From: DAITBA01 sp036824005 | Lineage (GTDB): Bacteria; Pseudomonadota; Gammaproteobacteria; Burkholderiales; Rhodocyclaceae | Reading direction: 5' to 3' | Assembly: GCA_036824005.1 (NCBI GenBank) | Contig: DAITBA010000001.1 | Location: forward strand, 682,001 to 746,000 | DNA length: 64,000 bases | In this document: positions 1-9,151 of the stretch, in pieces | Layout of the letters: every line of letters begins with the position of its first letter | Numbering within the stretch: the stretch's first letter is position 1 | The notes under the pieces: model-generated | What the model was told of the DNA's origin: nothing | The model's input: the letters and a program-made list of their open reading frames with translations, nothing else | Databases searched by the model: none | Program-made: the position numbers and the translations under genes

Positions 1-476
1 CCGGCAATCCCTACGGCTTGGCGGTGGATAAGCAGGGCGATGTTTGGTTCTGCCGCATCGGTGCGGACAAGTTGGGTCGCCTCGATCCCGCCCGCGGCGC
101 GATCACGGAACTGGATACCGGCACCGGTTCGCGGCCGCGGCGCATCGCTGCGGCGCCGGACGGTACGTTATGGGTCACCGGCTATGGCAATGGCAAGCTG
201 ATCAAGGTCGATTCCCAGGCCCGGCGCGTGGTCAAGGAATACGCCATGCCGGCGGGCGACGGCGGCCCCTACGCGGTAACGGTGGATGCCGCCGGGCGCG
301 TTTGGGCCAACGAAATAAACACCGACACTGTGGCCCTGTTCGAGCCGACGACCGAGTCGTTTCGCGTCATCCAGCTGCCGTCGAAGAACGTTGGCATCCG
401 CAAGGCGATCATCGACGCGCAAGGACGCTTCTGGTACATGGGCAGCCACAACGGCAGGTTGGGCATGATCGAATAG
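1..476 (+). CDS. Streptogramin lyase-like beta-propeller protein (C-terminal part)
   Basis: The reading frame is open from the window edge (frame from base 3) to TAG at 474-476, so the 5' end is missing. The visible ~157 residues carry repeated blade motifs of the Vgb/SMP-30-like propeller type: a G-x-x-W pattern with Asp-Gly or Gln-Gly turns recurs about every 42 residues (GDVWF, GTLWVT, GRVWA, GRFWYMG). Members of this family are propeller lyases or ligand-binding proteins of varied function. The true substrate cannot be told from the fragment, and resistance to streptogramins should not be assumed. The sulfatase-fold gene follows after 27 bases on the same strand. Confidence 0.7.
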   Translation, partial: GNPYGLAVDKQGDVWFCRIGADKLGRLDPARGAITELDTGTGSRPRRIAAAPDGTLWVTGYGNGKLIKVDSQARRVVKEYAMPAGDGGPYAVTVDAAGRVWANEINTDTVALFEPTTESFRVIQLPSKNVGIRKAIIDAQGRFWYMGSHNGRLGMIE

Positions 477-503
477 GCATCGCGCAACAACTCAAGAACA
501 ACA

Positions 504-2150
504 ATGGCAAACGGTCAGGCTGCTGTCATCGACATCGGAGGCGCGCATGCGTCGCCCGTCCGGGTGCTGAAGGCGGTCGCCGCCCTGCTGGTCCTTAACG
601 CCCTGCTCAGCTTCGAGAACTGGTGGCCGACACCGGCGATCAAGCCGGACACGCGCCTTGCGCCGGATTTCATTCTGATCTGGTGCGTGCTGCTGCTTGT
701 TGTCAGGGCCGGTGGCACGCCCGGACGGCGCATGCTTGCGACCCTGAGCGTAGCCTATTGGCTGCTGGTCGTCGGACGCTATGCCGACGTGAGCGTGCCG
801 GCGCTGTTCGGGCGGCCGATCAATCTGTACTGGGACGGGCACCAGCTCCCGATGCTCGCGGCCGTGGTGGTGCGCAAGCTGCCGGTGTGGCAACCGCTCG
901 CCCTTGCCTTAGGGCTGGCGCTGCTGCTGTGGCTACTCTACCGTCTGCTGCACGCGGCGATTACGATCGCTGCGCGCGATGCGGCGCCGTTGGCCCTGCG
1001 CTCGAAAGCCGCACTTGCTCTTACGGCCGTTGGCGTTGCACTGTCGGTGGCCAACTTGGCCGGCGTGCGGGCCACCTGGCCGGTGATCTCCAAACCAGTG
1101 CTACCGACCTATCTACGCCAAGCCGACCTGCTGCTCACGGCATTCTCGCCGGCCCGGTTGGAGGCGGCGCTGCCGCCGTCACCCGCCTTTGATTCCGACC
1201 TGGCGCGGCTCAAGGGTACGGATGTCCTGCTGATCTTCCTCGAATCCTACGGCGCGATGGTGTTCGACAACGCCGACGCGCATCGGCGCCTGGCCGCCCC
1301 CCGCGATTTGCTGGCTCGTGCCATCGAATCGAGCGGCCGCCAGGTGGTGTCGGCCAGGGTGCGCTCGCCCACGTTCGCCGGTGGCTCGGAGCTGGCGCAC
1401 CTGGGGCTGCTCGCCGGAATCGAATTGAATGATCCCTTCCGCCACGACCTGCTGCTGACGACGCGTCGTCCAACCTTGGTCAGCCTGTTCCGCCGGCGCG
1501 GCTATCACACGTTCGGGCTTTACCCGGCTCTGAGTTGGGAGTGGCCCGAGCGTTCGTTCTATGGATACGACACGTTCTATGACGGTCGCGAGCTGGGCTA
1601 CCAGGGCCCGCACTTCGGATACTGGTGGATTCCCGATCAGTTCGCCATTGCCCGCTTCGATCAGCTGCATCCACTGCGGCCCGGATCGCCGCCGCGGTTG
1701 TTGTTCTTTCCCACGATCACCAGCCATATTCCCTTCCGCCCGATTCCGCCCTATCAGCCGGACTGGGCGCGTATGCTCGAACCGACGCCTTACGACGAAG
1801 CGCCACTTGCGCGCTCGCTGGCGGACAAGCCGGACTGGTTGGATCTCTACCCGGCCTATCTGAAATCCATCGACTACACCTACACCTGGCTTGCCGGCTA
1901 TCTCGGCCAGCCGCGGTCGCGCGACTACCTGATGATCCTGATCGGCGACCATCAGCCGGCGAGTAGCGTCAGCGGGCCGGACGCCCCCTGGGACGTTCCG
2001 GTACACGTCATCTCCTCGAACCGGGAGTTGCTGCAACGCTTCACGGCGCGCGGTTTCCGAGCCGGCCTCGAGCCGAAAGGCGCGACGCTGGGGGCGATGC
2101 ACGATCTGACCCGAGTCATGCTGGAGGCATTCGACGGCAAGTCCATGTGA
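504..2150 (+). CDS. Membrane-anchored sulfatase-fold phosphoryl transferase/hydrolase
   Basis: 548 residues. The N-terminal ~200 residues hold several hydrophobic segments (around residues 18-38, 50-70, 75-95, 125-150 and 165-185). A periplasmic alkaline-phosphatase/sulfatase-like domain follows. It begins with a metal-site motif DVLLIFLES near residue 238, has the PTFAGGSELAHLG stretch where LTA synthase-type enzymes carry their nucleophile region, and has GDHQPAS near residue 481 as the C-terminal metal motif. This layout resembles LtaS-like or phosphoethanolamine-transferase-like enzymes that modify lipids or glycans outside the inner membrane. The exact donor and acceptor are unknown. No clear Shine-Dalgarno is seen before ATG 504. 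Confidence 0.7.
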   Translation: MANGQAAVIDIGGAHASPVRVLKAVAALLVLNALLSFENWWPTPAIKPDTRLAPDFILIWCVLLLVVRAGGTPGRRMLATLSVAYWLLVVGRYADVSVPALFGRPINLYWDGHQLPMLAAVVVRKLPVWQPLALALGLALLLWLLYRLLHAAITIAARDAAPLALRSKAALALTAVGVALSVANLAGVRATWPVISKPVLPTYLRQADLLLTAFSPARLEAALPPSPAFDSDLARLKGTDVLLIFLESYGAMVFDNADAHRRLAAPRDLLARAIESSGRQVVSARVRSPTFAGGSELAHLGLLAGIELNDPFRHDLLLTTRRPTLVSLFRRRGYHTFGLYPALSWEWPERSFYGYDTFYDGRELGYQGPHFGYWWIPDQFAIARFDQLHPLRPGSPPRLLFFPTITSHIPFRPIPPYQPDWARMLEPTPYDEAPLARSLADKPDWLDLYPAYLKSIDYTYTWLAGYLGQPRSRDYLMILIGDHQPASSVSGPDAPWDVPVHVISSNRELLQRFTARGFRAGLEPKGATLGAMHDLTRVMLEAFDGKSM

Positions 2151-2302
2151 GGAATGGAATGCTTGCCGCAGATTTCACGGGTGGCGCGGCGGAGCTCCGA
2201 CGGGCAAAACGAACCGATCGGTCATCCGGTGCGCGCACGCAGATCCCCCGAGCAGCTTTCCCGTACGTTCTGGCGTGCGCCGTGCCAGCGAGATGACCTG
2301 CG

Positions 2303-3082
2303 CTAGTCCGACCGTCCCGGCACCAGCTGGCGGACGCTGCCACCGGTATTCACGCAGTAGCCTGGCCCCTCGGGGCAGTTGTTACTCCAGTCCGCGCTCG
2401 GGCTGACCCAATAGTTTTTCCCGGTGCGTGGGTCGTGGTAATGCTCCATGCCTAGCCAGCGGCTGTATTCGGAGTCGCCCTCGCCTTTGCCCCGGCGCGA
2501 CTTGCCCGACCCGGACAGGCCGGTCGTGTAATCGGCCGTGGACGGCCGCAGCGGTACGTTGCAGCGGATCGAGCGCGCCACCGCGCTGGCGATTTCGCCG
2601 TCGCGTCCCCAAAGATTGGGTAGGGTGGCCGCGGTGCGGATCACGAGGACGAAACCGTTTCCGGCCGTGGGAAAAACCTGGTAGAGGGCAAGCCCGACGT
2701 ACTGAGGCGTCCGGCACTGCAGCAGCTGCAGCCCTGGTACCGGAGTGCTCGGGGCGGAGCACTGCAGCGGTCGCTGGCCGAGATTGCTCAAGGTCGCCAG
2801 CACCGCCTGATATGGCGTAGCGTACCACTTGCCGTACCACGGGCTGGTGCGCATCTCGGCGGGCACGCCGACGACATAGTAACTGGCGCCCGCGGCGCCA
2901 TCCTGGCGGAAGACATCGGCCCCGAACGCGCTGCCCGCCGGGCTTTCGCCGGTGAACGACCAACCTTGCGGCGCCAGCGCGCTGCAGTGCTGGCTGCGCA
3001 CGGGTTGAGCGGGCGTGAGGGCATGCGCCGAAACGGCAAGAGCCGTGAGCACAATCCCACTCGCATGAACGAGGCGTTTCAT
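2303..3082 (-). CDS. Secreted cysteine-containing protein of unknown function
   Basis: 259 residues from the chosen ATG at 3082, which is preceded by GGGAAG six bases upstream and opens directly into a signal peptide (MKRLVHASG, hydrophobic core, cleavage near AHA). An upstream in-frame start at 3118 would bury this signal. The mature part has seven or more Cys, a Ser/Gly/Lys-rich linker (SGSGKSRRGKGEGDSEYSRW) and a C-terminal segment with Tyr/Trp and Cys-Pro motifs. I do not recognise the family. It is convergent with the sulfatase gene and divergent from the phosphatase gene. The 152 bases on its 3' side (2151-2302) show no gene. Confidence 0.6.
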   Translation of the reverse strand: MKRLVHASGIVLTALAVSAHALTPAQPVRSQHCSALAPQGWSFTGESPAGSAFGADVFRQDGAAGASYYVVGVPAEMRTSPWYGKWYATPYQAVLATLSNLGQRPLQCSAPSTPVPGLQLLQCRTPQYVGLALYQVFPTAGNGFVLVIRTAATLPNLWGRDGEIASAVARSIRCNVPLRPSTADYTTGLSGSGKSRRGKGEGDSEYSRWLGMEHYHDPRTGKNYWVSPSADWSNNCPEGPGYCVNTGGSVRQLVPGRSD

Positions 3083-3253
3083 GACATGCTTCCCGTGCAT
3101 CGATTGTCCGCCTGCCACGGCGCGCTGATGGCCGGCGACGCAGCCGCCCGTGATGGTGTTTCGCTACTGTATTGCCGGATGAACCGCCGGGTCAATCGGA
3201 CGCGCGGGCGATAGACGCGGTCCGCGAGCGAAGCGCGCTCGCGCGTCCCCGGC

Positions 3254-3259
3254 TACAAT
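3254..3259 (+). promoter_or_regulatory. Candidate -10 element for the histidine-phosphatase gene
   Basis: TACAAT in the context GGCTACAAT lies 34 bases before the ATG at 3293. Similar GGCTAAAAT strings precede the genes at 4995 and 30522. No convincing -35 hexamer is visible, so this is only a candidate. Confidence 0.35.
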
Positions 3260-3292
3260 CAATGCCGGGAAACATCGAACCACAAATCTGTC

Positions 3293-3856
3293 ATGGCCAT
3301 TTGCGTCGCCTGGGTTCGCGCCGCGCTTCTCGTCGTGCTTCTCGTTGGCAGCGCCTACGCCGACGAGACACTCTGGGCCAAGCTGCGCCAGGGCGGCTAC
3401 GTCGTGCTCATCCGGCACGCGTCTACCGAGGCGGGTATCGGGGACCCGCCGGGGTTTCGGCTCGACGACTGCCGAACCCAGCGCAATCTTTCCGATATTG
3501 GCCGCGGGGAGTCGCGCCGCCTGGGCGAGGCCTTCCGCACCAAGAGCGTTCCCGTGAGCGAAGTGCGTTCGAGCCAGTGGTGCCGTTGTCAGGACACGGC
3601 GCGGCTCGCCTTCGGAGGCGCCGATCCGTGGCCGGTGCTCAACTCACTGTTCAACGACGCCTCGCGCCAGCCGGCGCTGGTGGCAGCGGTCAACGAACTC
3701 GCGGCAGCGGTTGCGCCGCCGCGCAATGTGGTGCTGGTCACGCACAACTTCAATATCCGCGCGCTGGTCGGTGTGTCGCCGGCGACAGCGGAGGTGATCG
3801 TCGCCCGCAGCGACGGCGACACGCTGCAACTCATCGGGCGGATTCCGTCGCCGTGA
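3293..3856 (+). CDS. Exported histidine phosphatase superfamily protein
   Basis: 187 residues with an N-terminal hydrophobic signal (cleavage near SAYA-DE). The branch-1 histidine-phosphatase signature appears as VVLIRHAST with the nucleophilic His near residue 42. The second catalytic His lies in VVLVTHNFNI near residue 149. Further elements are LSDIGRGESRRLGEAF and RSSQWCRCQDTARLAF. The protein is shorter than cytosolic phosphoglycerate mutases and fits the periplasmic SixA/phosphatase-like group. The substrate is unknown. Confidence 0.75.
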   Translation: MAICVAWVRAALLVVLLVGSAYADETLWAKLRQGGYVVLIRHASTEAGIGDPPGFRLDDCRTQRNLSDIGRGESRRLGEAFRTKSVPVSEVRSSQWCRCQDTARLAFGGADPWPVLNSLFNDASRQPALVAAVNELAAAVAPPRNVVLVTHNFNIRALVGVSPATAEVIVARSDGDTLQLIGRIPSP

Positions 3857-3991
3857 GCCACAGCGCCAACTCTCGCGCAGCGAAACCGTTCCAGGTTGCG
3901 CCGCGTGTCAGTGACCAGGCTTGGCTTGCGTCCGTGATGCCGTCGTGGCGGAGACGGTGCGCCGACGCGGCAGCGGTCGTTCCGGGGGCGC

Positions 3992-4873
3992 TTACACTCC
4001 GTGCTTCTTGAACCATGCCTGCAGGCGTTTCCAGCCATCCTCGGCGGCGTCCTTGCGATAGCTGGGGCGGTAGTCGGCATGGAAGGCGTGGGGCGCGTCG
4101 GGATAGATGTGAATCTCCGATTTTCCGCCGGCCTTCGCCAATTCCTTCTTCATGTCCTCGACATTGTCGAGCGGAATGCCTTGGTCCTTGCCGCCGTAGA
4201 GTCCGAGCACCGGGGCTTTCAATTCTGCCGCGAGGTCCAGCGGATGCTTGGGCGTGCGCGCGTTGATTTCTCCCTCCAGCCGTCCATACCAGGCAACGCC
4301 CGCCTTCACCTTCGGCTGGTGGGCGGTGTAGAGCCAGGTGATGCGTCCGCCCCAGCAGAAACCCGTGATGCCCAGGCGCCCCGTGTCGCCACCGTTGGCG
4401 GCGGTCCAGTCCACGCAGGCGTCGAGATCGCCCATGACTTGGGCATCAGGCACCTTGGACACGATTTCGGCCAGGATGTCCTGGATGTTGGTGAGCTTGC
4501 GCGGGTCGCCCTGGCGGGCGAACAGCTCCGGCGCGATCGCGAGATAGCCGAGCTTGGCCAGTCGCCGGCAGCAATCGGCGACATGTTCATGCACTCCAAA
4601 TATCTCCGATACCACCAGAATCACCGGCAGCTTGGATCCACCGGCCGGCTGCGCACGGTAGGCGGCCATCGTGCCGTCCTTCACCGGCACCTTGATCTCG
4701 CCGGCGGTCAGTCCCTGCGTGTCGGTCGTGATCACCTGTTGGGCAACGACCGGCTGCACGGCAAGCGCGAAGCCCGTGCCGAGCATGGTTACCACGAATG
4801 TGCGGCGGGTAAACGGTACCTCGGGAACAAGGCTGTCGAACTCGGGCGAGACGCGGGGCTGGACATTCTTCAT
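3992..4873 (-). CDS. Dienelactone hydrolase family protein, Tat-exported
   Basis: 293 residues. The N-terminus has a twin-arginine motif (FTRRTFVVTMLG) followed by a hydrophobic stretch ending near VVAQQ, so the protein is probably periplasmic. The alpha/beta-hydrolase domain has a Cys nucleophile in GFCWGG (the dienelactone hydrolase form), an Asp in LYGGKDQGIP and the catalytic His in PDAPHAFHA. The family hydrolyses dienelactones or related esters. The natural substrate here is unknown, because no aromatic-degradation genes surround it. It diverges from the peroxidase-like gene at 4995. Confidence 0.85.
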   Translation of the reverse strand: MKNVQPRVSPEFDSLVPEVPFTRRTFVVTMLGTGFALAVQPVVAQQVITTDTQGLTAGEIKVPVKDGTMAAYRAQPAGGSKLPVILVVSEIFGVHEHVADCCRRLAKLGYLAIAPELFARQGDPRKLTNIQDILAEIVSKVPDAQVMGDLDACVDWTAANGGDTGRLGITGFCWGGRITWLYTAHQPKVKAGVAWYGRLEGEINARTPKHPLDLAAELKAPVLGLYGGKDQGIPLDNVEDMKKELAKAGGKSEIHIYPDAPHAFHADYRPSYRKDAAEDGWKRLQAWFKKHGV

Positions 4874-4946
4874 GCCGATCTCCTCGTAGCGGTATGAATG
4901 GACGGTAGCCGGTGCCGCGCGGGTCGTGTCCGGCCGATTGCCGGGC

Positions 4947-4952
4947 TAAAAT
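4947..4952 (+). promoter_or_regulatory. Candidate -10 element upstream of the peroxidase-related gene
   Basis: TAAAAT in the context GGGCTAAAATAG lies 43 bases before the ATG at 4995, in the 121-base divergent gap. The -35 region is weak. Confidence 0.3.
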
Positions 4953-4994
4953 AGCGCGACCGTGGCAAATGTTCAATCGCAGGGAGGGTACAAA

Positions 4995-5588
4995 ATGAGT
5001 GCCGCCGGTATCAAACCCATCAGCCGCTACCCGGTGCCGTCCCTGAAGGACTTGCCCGATGACATTCGCGAGCGGATCGAGCAGGTCCAGGAGAGGTCCG
5101 GATTCGTACCCAACGTGTTTCTCGCGCTTGCCCACCGGCCGGCGGAGTTCCGCGCCTTCTTTGCCTACCACGATGCACTCATGGAGAAGGAGAGCGGCCT
5201 GACCAAGGCCGAGCGCGAGATGATCGTGGTCGCCACCAGCGGCGCCAACAACTGCCAGTACTGCGTCGTTGCCCATGGCGCCATCCTGCGCATCCGGGCG
5301 AAGAATCCGCTGGTCGCCGATCAGGTGGCGGTGAATTACCGCAAGGCCGACATCACGTCGCGGCAGATGGCGATGCTCGAGTTCGCGCTAAAGATCGCGC
5401 TCCATGCCGGCGACATCGGTGCTGCCGACTTCGAGGCTTTGCGCGCCCATGGCTTCACCGACGAGGACATCTGGGACATCGGCGCTGTCGCCGCGTTCTT
5501 CGCCCTGTCCAACCGCATGGCCAACCTCCTCGACATGCGGCCGAACGACGAGTTCTATCTGCTGGGGCGGGTGCCGAAGGGCTCGTAG
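4995..5588 (+). CDS. Carboxymuconolactone decarboxylase-fold, peroxidase-related enzyme
   Basis: 197 residues from ATG 4995. This start has a GGGAGGG Shine-Dalgarno at the right distance, and an in-frame upstream start at 4962 lies before that site. The AhpD-like core carries the redox motif CQYCVVAHG (CxxC followed by His, near residues 89-96). It is preceded by LTKAEREMIVVATSGANN, typical of the peroxidase-related subgroup. Such proteins are cytosolic thiol-dependent antioxidant enzymes or unknown relatives. A C-terminal helical region follows (DIWDIGAVAAFFALSNRMAN). Confidence 0.85.
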   Translation: MSAAGIKPISRYPVPSLKDLPDDIRERIEQVQERSGFVPNVFLALAHRPAEFRAFFAYHDALMEKESGLTKAEREMIVVATSGANNCQYCVVAHGAILRIRAKNPLVADQVAVNYRKADITSRQMAMLEFALKIALHAGDIGAADFEALRAHGFTDEDIWDIGAVAAFFALSNRMANLLDMRPNDEFYLLGRVPKGS

Positions 5589-5609
5589 GCGACTATCTCT
5601 GGTGCACGC

Positions 5610-6137
5610 TTACAGTGCCCGCACCAGACGCACCGTCCCCGGTTCGTCCAGATCTGCGTGGATGTCGAAACCGAGCTGACGGGCGAACTTGAGCATCTTG
5701 TGGTTGCCTGTGAGAACGAAACCCTCCATGGTCTTGAAGCCGTGCTCGCGGGCAGCGTCCATGAGGGTGAACATGAGAACGCCGGCCACCCCCGTGCCTT
5801 GCCAGGCGTCGTCAACGGCGATGGCGAACTCGCAGCGATCGCTGCCCGCTGCGCTGACGTATCGGGCCACACCGATCTCGACGTCCTTCCCCTCGCGCGT
5901 GAGGACGGCGACGAAGGCGAGGTGGCGATCATAGTCGATCTCGGTGAAGTACTTGAGTTTCCTCGGCGAGAGTTGTTCGAGTTGCGTCATGAAGCGGAAG
6001 TAGCGCGAATCGTCCGACAGGTGCCGGACGAAATCCTGCTCCATCGAAGCGTCTTCCGGCCGGATGGGGCGGATGACGACCTGCGTGCCGTCGAACAAGG
6101 TGCGCGTGCGCACCAGATGCAGGGGATACTCGGCCAT
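5610..6137 (-). CDS. GNAT-family N-acetyltransferase
   Basis: 175 residues. The GNAT fold is seen from RPIRPEDASMEQDFVRHLSDDSRYFRFM through the acetyl-CoA loop VDDAWQGTGVAGVLM (residues ~109-123) to the closing strand ARQLGFDI. The N-terminal sequence resembles the GNAT module of protein lysine acetyltransferases of the Pat type. Here the module stands alone, without the acyl-CoA-synthetase-like domain. It is the last gene of a minus-strand run, 17 bases downstream of rng. The acceptor is unknown. Confidence 0.8.
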   Translation of the reverse strand: MAEYPLHLVRTRTLFDGTQVVIRPIRPEDASMEQDFVRHLSDDSRYFRFMTQLEQLSPRKLKYFTEIDYDRHLAFVAVLTREGKDVEIGVARYVSAAGSDRCEFAIAVDDAWQGTGVAGVLMFTLMDAAREHGFKTMEGFVLTGNHKMLKFARQLGFDIHADLDEPGTVRLVRAL

Positions 6138-6154
6138 GCGGTCCGCGTGCTCAC

Positions 6155-7609
6155 CTACAGGAGCACGATGTCGAACTGCTCCTGGGTGTAGCCCGACTCC
6201 GCTTTCAGGGACACGGGCTTGCCGATGAAATCGGAGAGCATGGCGAGCGACTGCGATTCCTCGTCGAGGAACAGGTCGATCACGGCCGGGGCGGCGAGCA
6301 CGCGGTATTCGCGGGCGTTGAACTGGCGTGCCTCGCGCAGCAGTTCACGCAGGATCTCGTAGCATACCGTGCGCGCCGTCTTCACCTCGCCGCGGCCGCC
6401 GCACACCGGGCAAACCTCGCACAGCACGTGGGCGAGGCTTTCGCGGGTGCGCTTGCGCGTCATCTCCACCAGCCCGAGCTGCGTGAAGCCGTTCACCGAT
6501 ATGCGTGTGTGGTCGCGCGCCAGCGCCCGATTCAGCTCTGCAAGAACGGCCGCGCGGTGCTCGTCGCTTTCCATGTCGATGAAGTCGAGAATGATGATGC
6601 CGCCCAGGTTGCGCAGGCGCAGTTGCCGGGCGATGGTCTGCGCCGCTTCGAGGTTGGTCTTGAAAATCGTGTCATCGAAGTTGCGCAGGCCGACGAAGCC
6701 GCCGGTGTTCACGTCGATGGTCGTCATGGCCTCGGTCTGATCGATGATGAGATAGCCGCCGGACTTGAGATCGACGCGCCGCGCCAGCGCTTTCTGGATT
6801 TCCTCCTCGACTCCGTGCAGATCGAACAGCGGCCGCTCGCCGGTGTAGTGCTCCAGCAGAGGCAGCACCTGGGGCATGTATTCCTGCGCGAAGGTCTGCA
6901 GCCTCTGGAAGTTCTCGCGCGAGTCCACGATAATGCGCATCGTCTCGCGGCTGACGAGATCGCGCAGCACGCGCTGTCCGAGCGTCAGGTCTTCGTAAAG
7001 CAGGGCGGGCGGCTTGGCGTTCTGCGCGGCATTCTGAATCTCGGCCCAGGCCTTGCGCAGGTAGGCGATGTCGCTGGTAAGCTCCTCGTCACTGGCGCTC
7101 TCCGCCACCGTACGCACGATATAACCGCCGCGTTCCTCCGGCGAGATGAGCTGCTGAATACGGCCTCGCAGCAGCTCTCGGTCCGCTTCGTTCTCGATGC
7201 GCTGGGAGATGCCGATGTGGCGCTCCTGGGGTAGATAGACCAGCAGTCGGCCGGCGATGCTGATCTGCGTGGAAAGGCGCGCGCCCTTGCTGCCGATGGG
7301 GTCCTTGAGCACTTGCACCACCAGCTTCTGGCCCTCGCTCAGGATGCGTTCGATGGGCTTGGCGGCCTCGCCGTTGTGCCGCTCCTCCCAGATGTCCGCG
7401 ACATGAAGAAAGGCGGTGCGCTCCAGGCCGATGTCGATGAATGCCGATTGCATCCCGGGCAGGACGCGCACCACGCGTCCGAGATAGACGTTGCTCACCA
7501 GGCCGCGGCTACCGGTGCGCTCGATGTGCAGCTCGTGCACCACGCCCTGCTGCATGAGCGCGACACGGGTTTCCTGGGGCGTGACGTTGACGAGGAATTC
7601 TTCGGTCAT
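6155..7609 (-). CDS. rng: Ribonuclease G
   Basis: 484 residues, the full length of RNase G without the long C-terminal scaffold of RNase E. It contains an N-terminal S1-like RNA-binding domain (about residues 38-128), the catalytic region with TTIDVNTGGF and the metal-binding DFIDMESDEHR, and the zinc-link CPVCGGRGEV. RNase G matures the 5' end of 16S rRNA and degrades some mRNAs in the cytoplasm. It follows maf by 62 bases, in the usual maf-rng order. Confidence 0.96.
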   Translation of the reverse strand: MTEEFLVNVTPQETRVALMQQGVVHELHIERTGSRGLVSNVYLGRVVRVLPGMQSAFIDIGLERTAFLHVADIWEERHNGEAAKPIERILSEGQKLVVQVLKDPIGSKGARLSTQISIAGRLLVYLPQERHIGISQRIENEADRELLRGRIQQLISPEERGGYIVRTVAESASDEELTSDIAYLRKAWAEIQNAAQNAKPPALLYEDLTLGQRVLRDLVSRETMRIIVDSRENFQRLQTFAQEYMPQVLPLLEHYTGERPLFDLHGVEEEIQKALARRVDLKSGGYLIIDQTEAMTTIDVNTGGFVGLRNFDDTIFKTNLEAAQTIARQLRLRNLGGIIILDFIDMESDEHRAAVLAELNRALARDHTRISVNGFTQLGLVEMTRKRTRESLAHVLCEVCPVCGGRGEVKTARTVCYEILRELLREARQFNAREYRVLAAPAVIDLFLDEESQSLAMLSDFIGKPVSLKAESGYTQEQFDIVLL

Positions 7610-7671
7610 GACGGCGACGAGCGGGGCGGCAGGCTAGGCAATTCTACTCGTTCCTGCCGGCCTTTCGCGCC

Positions 7672-8286
7672 CTAGAGAGGATAGCCGTGGCGCTTGAGCA
7701 GCTCTGTCGTCTCGAACAACGGCAGCCCCATGATGCCGCTGTAGCTGCCGCGGATGTCGGCGATGAACATGGCGGCGCGACCTTGGATGGCGTAGGCGCC
7801 TGCCTTGTCCAAGGGTTCGCCGGTGGCAACGTAGCGCCTGATCTCGGCGATATCGAGCGGCCGGAATCGTACCTCGCTCTCGCTCAGCGCGTCGGCGATG
7901 TCGTCGTCGCGGCCTACGGCCACCGCCGTTAGCACGCGGTGGCTGCGCCCCGACAACTGTTGCAGGATGTCCACCGCATGCTCGGGATTTTCCGGCTTAC
8001 CGATGATGGTTCCGGCCAGTTCGATGGTTGTGTCGGCGGCAAGCACCGGGTGCGCCGGCAGGCGCCGCTGGCGGGCATGAACCACGCCGGCGTGTGCCTT
8101 GGCGCGCGCAACACGTTGCACGTAAGCCGTTGCCGCCTCGCCAGCCACGATGTCCTCGCTCACCTCGGCATCCTGGCGTAACCCGGTGCGGAACAGTAGC
8201 ACCTCGAAATTGACATGGATCTGATGCAGGAGTTCGCGCCGGCGCGGGCTGCGCGAGGCGAGGTAGATGCGCGGTGTCGGGTTCAT
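7672..8286 (-). CDS. maf: Maf-family nucleoside triphosphate pyrophosphatase
   Basis: 204 residues from ATG 8286. This start puts the conserved ASRSPRRRELL at residues 9-19, whereas an upstream start at 8361 would add an unconserved leader overlapping rlmH. The motif ADTTIEL and the GKPEN element support the Maf/HAM1-like fold. The family hydrolyses non-canonical or excess NTPs (dTTP/UTP in the YhdE subgroup). It lies 13 bases downstream of rlmH. Confidence 0.92.
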   Translation of the reverse strand: MNPTPRIYLASRSPRRRELLHQIHVNFEVLLFRTGLRQDAEVSEDIVAGEAATAYVQRVARAKAHAGVVHARQRRLPAHPVLAADTTIELAGTIIGKPENPEHAVDILQQLSGRSHRVLTAVAVGRDDDIADALSESEVRFRPLDIAEIRRYVATGEPLDKAGAYAIQGRAAMFIADIRGSYSGIMGLPLFETTELLKRHGYPL

Positions 8287-8299
8287 GACGTTCGGGGGC

Positions 8300-8770
8300 T
8301 TACTCCCGATGATAGGGGTGGTTGCGCAGCAAACTTGTGGCGCGGTATAGCTGCTCGGCAAGCAGGACGCGCACCAGGGCGTGGGGTAGTGTCAGGCTGG
8401 ACAAGCGCAGTGTCGCATGGCCGGCGGCCTTGATCTCCGGTGCCAGGCCGTCGGCGCCGCCGATGATGAAGGCGACATCCTCGCCCTCGGCCATCCAGCC
8501 CGCAAGCAGGCCGGCGAGCTGCCGGGTGGTAACGTCCTGGCCGCGCTCGTCGAGGACGATGCGCCGGCAGCGAGCCGGCAACGCCTGGGTGATGCGCGCG
8601 GCCTCTGCCGCGAGCAGGGCAGTAACCGGCTTGCCGGCAGTGCGCGGCTCGGACTTGATTTCCATGAGTTCTAGCGCAAGTTCGCGCGGCATGCGGCGGG
8701 CGAATTCCTCGTAGCCTTCGCTCACCCAGTGCGGCATGCGGGTGCCGACGGCGACGATGAGCAGCCGCAC
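8300..8770 (-). CDS. rlmH: 23S rRNA (pseudouridine1915-N3)-methyltransferase
   Basis: 156 residues, the normal length. It opens with MRLLIVAVGTRMPHWV and has the SPOUT-knot SAM-binding FIIGGADGL near residue 100. It ends with the conserved AEQLYRATSLLRNHPYHR. RlmH methylates pseudouridine 1915 in helix 69 of assembled ribosomes. It follows rsfS by 15 bases, as in most proteobacteria. Confidence 0.96.
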   Translation of the reverse strand: MRLLIVAVGTRMPHWVSEGYEEFARRMPRELALELMEIKSEPRTAGKPVTALLAAEAARITQALPARCRRIVLDERGQDVTTRQLAGLLAGWMAEGEDVAFIIGGADGLAPEIKAAGHATLRLSSLTLPHALVRVLLAEQLYRATSLLRNHPYHRE

Positions 8771-8785
8771 GAAAGGAAGCGCCAG

Positions 8786-9148
8786 TCAGCGTGCCGAAGC
8801 TGCCGCAGCGCGCCGCTCGCGTGCGGGTTTCGCCTGCCACAGTTCTTCCAGGTTGTAATAGCTGCGCACCGCCGGCTGCATGACGTGCACCACCACGGCG
8901 CCGAGATCGACGAGCACCCACTCGCCCACGTCCTCGCCTTCGACGCCAAGGACCTCGCCACCCGCTTCCTTGACCTTGTCATGGACGTTGCGCGCTAGCG
9001 CTTTGACCTGGCGCGTGGAATCCGCGCTGGCAATAACAATACGGTCGAACAGGGAGGTCAGCTTGGTGGTGTTGATCACTTCGATATCGCGCGCCTTGAT
9101 GTCCTCCAATGCGGCGACGACGATTCTTTGCAGCTTACGAATATCCAT
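8786..9148 (-). CDS. rsfS: Ribosomal silencing factor RsfS
   Basis: 120 residues. The DUF143/Iojap core is clear: the DxxxxKALxxxV pattern around STRQVKALARNVHDKV, then GEDVGEWVLVDLGAVVVHVM and the YYNLEELW segment. RsfS binds L14 and blocks subunit joining during starvation. It is set between nadD (3-base gap) and rlmH. The C-terminal tail is short and Ala/Arg-rich. Confidence 0.95.
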   Translation of the reverse strand: MDIRKLQRIVVAALEDIKARDIEVINTTKLTSLFDRIVIASADSTRQVKALARNVHDKVKEAGGEVLGVEGEDVGEWVLVDLGAVVVHVMQPAVRSYYNLEELWQAKPARERRAAAASAR

Positions 9149-9151
9149 GCG

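Noticed and set aside
18..476. TTG at 18 as a true start of the first gene
   Set aside because: The frame is open to the window edge and residues before it (GNPYG) fit the propeller repeat, so the gene is truncated by the window.
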